The notes under the pieces are model-generated. The model made no database searches, had not been told where the DNA came from, and was given only the letters and a program-made list of their open reading frames with translations. A stretch of 6,684 nucleotides of DNA from Bacteroidota bacterium (lineage in GTDB: Bacteria; Bacteroidota; Bacteroidia; Bacteroidales; B18-G4): contig DAOVZP010000093.1 of the NCBI GenBank assembly GCA_030635045.1, positions 1 through 6,684 on the forward strand. Direction: 5' to 3'. Made by a program: the position numbers and the translations under genes. Shown one piece after another: positions 4,905 to 6,684 of this stretch. How positions within the stretch are numbered: position 1 is the stretch's first letter; every line of letters starts with the position of its first letter.

Positions 4905-6684
4905 ATGCGTCTCAAAATACCAGATTTCTTAATTATTGTGCTTTTTTTTGGTTTTACCTGCCAATCCCAGACCATCATTCCCGGTGGATATGTTTCGGGG
5001 ACGTGGGATGAGGCGGGGAGCCCGTATCATATTATGGACACTGTCATAGTTCATAAAGACTCCTTACTTGTAATTGAAAAGGGAGTCTGGATTGAGTTCT
5101 TTGATACTTCATCTTTGATTATACATGGTAATTTCATTGCTAATGGAGAAGAAGAAGAATATATTGACTTCATATTAAGTAACCTGTCAACAGAATTTCA
5201 TATTACTGAGAATCAATTTGCAACTGATACAATAAGTTTTAAGTATTGTACTTTTCAAGGCGGATCGAATATAGGTGAGGAGAATGATTACGGAGGGATA
5301 GTATATGTTGATTCTAGAAGCAAGGTTCGATTTAATAATTGTTGGTTCACGAATAGTGTTGCTAAGAAAAAGGGAGGTGCAATGTACCTGAATAACTCAG
5401 GTATTGAAATTAAAAACTCGTATTTCTTCGCAAATCAAGTTTTAGATACCGCCTTTACTAAAGGTGGGGCTATTTATATGAATAATTCTAATCCTACATT
5501 AATTGGAAATGATTTTCGGATAAATATGAGTATTAATGGTGGGGCAATTTATTGTGCAAGATCCTCACCAATAATATATGACTGCTTTTTTCATGGTAGT
5601 AATGCTGAAGGCGGGGGTGGAGCTATTGTCTTCCATGATTCTGGTCATGTATTACTTGAAAATTGTGAATTTGTTTCCAATAGTGCTGATGGTAGCGGTG
5701 GAGCAATTGCCATACTCGAGGGTATAACTGCTCAAATTATTGATTGTGTATTTAAGTATAATTATGTTGAATCAGAAGATTTTCTGGCTGATGGCGGCGC
5801 TATTTTTATTACCCCCTATGATAATGAAGTAAATATCCTTAATTGTGAATTCAAAGGTAACGATGCTGAAGATTATGGAGGTGCAATATACACAGGATCA
5901 AATACCAGGGTTATTAGCAGTCTGTTATATTCTAACAGTGCATCGGGCATAAATGGCGGTGGAGGAGCTGTTACGACTGTGCAGAATGAAATGTTGCTGC
6001 TCAATTGTACGTTTCATTCTAATGAGGCATCTTCAGGGACAAGTATCTTCTGTGAAGATGCAGATCTTACCATGATAAATTCTATTTTATGGGATGATAT
6101 GGTTCAAAGCCAGCCTAAGATATTCTTGTCTACTTTTGAAAGCCCTCCGGCTTTATTCGTTGATCACAGCAATATTGAAGGTGGTTTGAATTCTATCAGT
6201 GGCACAGGAGCATATGTAGTTAAATGGGCCGGTGGGAATCTTGATGCGGATCCACATTTCATGCTACCGGGGACACATTTTACCCTTGCCTGGAACTCCC
6301 CCTGCATCAATGCCGGGCGGTCAGATACCCTTCAGTTTTTTATTCCCGCTGAGGACCTTGCCGGTAATCCCCGGCTTAGTGGTGGCGAAATAGATATGGG
6401 CTGTTATGAATACCAGGGGCCGATTAGCATCCCTGAAAAAGTTAAGAATGAGGATTTTGTGGTTTATCCCAATCCGGCAAAAGATCATATCTACATCAGC
6501 TCCGGCCTTGAATTTGATGGAAGGCTTACCATCAGTGACCTGTCAGGACGAAAAGTTGTGGATAGAGAAGTGAATATTTCAAAAGACAGCCCGGTAAGAC
6601 AAGCTATATTCGGCCTGCCATCGGGATTTTATATGCTTGTCTTGGTTTCAAACGATCTTATATTCTTCCAAAAGCTCATTATCA
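4905..6684 (+). CDS. Secreted right-handed beta-helix protein with T9SS type A sorting domain, 3' partial
   Basis: A frame without stops runs from ATG 4905 to the window end (593 codons plus one base). This ATG is the only one after the in-frame TAA at 4848, and it starts a signal peptide (about 1-21, cut near TCQS/Q). Residues 25-90 (GGYVSGTW, then TVIVHKDSLLVIEKGVWIEF) resemble the N-cap of beta-helix proteins. Residues 111-400 hold repeats of about 28 residues alternating CxFxxN and GGA[I/V/M] motifs; GGA motifs start at 157, 187, 212, 238, 265, 297, 325 and 353, with GGIVY at 130. DADPHF at 447, SPCINAG at 465, DLAGNPR at 484 and DMGCYEYQ at 497 form a choice-of-anchor-Q-like segment. YPNPAKD at 521, LSGRKV at 546 and LPSGFYML at 571 mark the T9SS sorting domain, so the protein should cross the outer membrane and be anchored or released at the surface. 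It ends in FFQKLII, so few codons are missing. No catalytic residues are recognised; adhesion or glycan binding is possible. The middle is notably AT-rich. Confidence 0.9.
   Translation, partial: MRLKIPDFLIIVLFFGFTCQSQTIIPGGYVSGTWDEAGSPYHIMDTVIVHKDSLLVIEKGVWIEFFDTSSLIIHGNFIANGEEEEYIDFILSNLSTEFHITENQFATDTISFKYCTFQGGSNIGEENDYGGIVYVDSRSKVRFNNCWFTNSVAKKKGGAMYLNNSGIEIKNSYFFANQVLDTAFTKGGAIYMNNSNPTLIGNDFRINMSINGGAIYCARSSPIIYDCFFHGSNAEGGGGAIVFHDSGHVLLENCEFVSNSADGSGGAIAILEGITAQIIDCVFKYNYVESEDFLADGGAIFITPYDNEVNILNCEFKGNDAEDYGGAIYTGSNTRVISSLLYSNSASGINGGGGAVTTVQNEMLLLNCTFHSNEASSGTSIFCEDADLTMINSILWDDMVQSQPKIFLSTFESPPALFVDHSNIEGGLNSISGTGAYVVKWAGGNLDADPHFMLPGTHFTLAWNSPCINAGRSDTLQFFIPAEDLAGNPRLSGGEIDMGCYEYQGPISIPEKVKNEDFVVYPNPAKDHIYISSGLEFDGRLTISDLSGRKVVDREVNISKDSPVRQAIFGLPSGFYMLVLVSNDLIFFQKLII
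5292..6044 (+). repeat. About nine protein repeats of ~28 residues (CxFxxN / GGA[I/V])
   Basis: Within the beta-helix protein, GG[A/I] motifs recur at residues 130, 157, 187, 212, 238, 265, 297, 325 and 353, with spacings of 25 to 32 residues. Each is paired with a motif of the form [N/D]CxFxxN, seen clearly at C227, C254, C281, C314 and C368 and in weaker form at C146, S172, N202 and S339. The pairing of GGA[I/L/V] with FxxN is the signature of chlamydial polymorphic membrane protein repeats, here in a Bacteroidota secretion context. The DNA copies have diverged and are not identical tandem repeats. Confidence 0.8.

Noticed and set aside
4950..4964. Lipoprotein signal (Cys at residue 19 of the beta-helix protein)
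   Set aside because: The residues before the Cys are G-F-T, which do not fit a lipobox. A signal peptidase I site just after, near QS/Q, together with a T9SS tail, fits better.

Overview
The window suggests a member of the Bacteroidota, probably an environmental or gut-type Bacteroidales relative, with a base composition near 45-50% G+C over most of its length. The strongest clue is the type IX secretion (T9SS) type A sorting domain at the end of the last gene, since this system is restricted to that phylum. Supporting clues are a secreted tricorn-like protease of the bacterial PD40/PDZ/S41 layout, a signal peptide ending in FAQ, start sites without a clear Shine-Dalgarno, and a possible TAnnTTTG-type -7 box.

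Layout: all three genes lie on the + strand. (1) Positions 1-1341 hold the C-terminal part of a UvrD/RecB-type helicase fused to a PD-(D/E)XK nuclease (AddA-like); its start lies upstream of the window. (2) After a 32-bp gap, 1374-4634 encodes a complete 1086-residue exported tricorn-like S41 protease. (3) Positions 4635-4904 are a non-coding gap made almost wholly of short tandem repeats with 7-, 9- and 8-bp periods, bounded by 33-bp inverted arms that match at 31 of 33 positions. (4) From 4905 to the window end runs an open frame of at least 593 codons. It encodes a secreted right-handed beta-helix protein with about nine GGA[I/V]-type repeats, a choice-of-anchor-Q-like segment and a T9SS sorting domain. 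Its stop codon is not in the window, but the sorting domain looks almost complete, so only a few codons are probably missing.

The genes do not form an obvious pathway. The helicase-nuclease acts on DNA ends in the cytoplasm, the tricorn-like enzyme is probably periplasmic, and the beta-helix protein is probably delivered to the cell surface. The helicase and protease genes are close enough to be co-transcribed, but nothing shows that they are functionally linked. The repeat block probably separates the protease from the surface-protein gene as transcription units.

I found no clear new multi-gene system. The parts most worth a second look are the layered 7-9-8-9-7 repeat element between genes 2 and 3, and the sharp drop in G+C inside the surface-protein gene (about 57% to about 30% and back to 53%), which suggests a modular or imported passenger between conserved ends.
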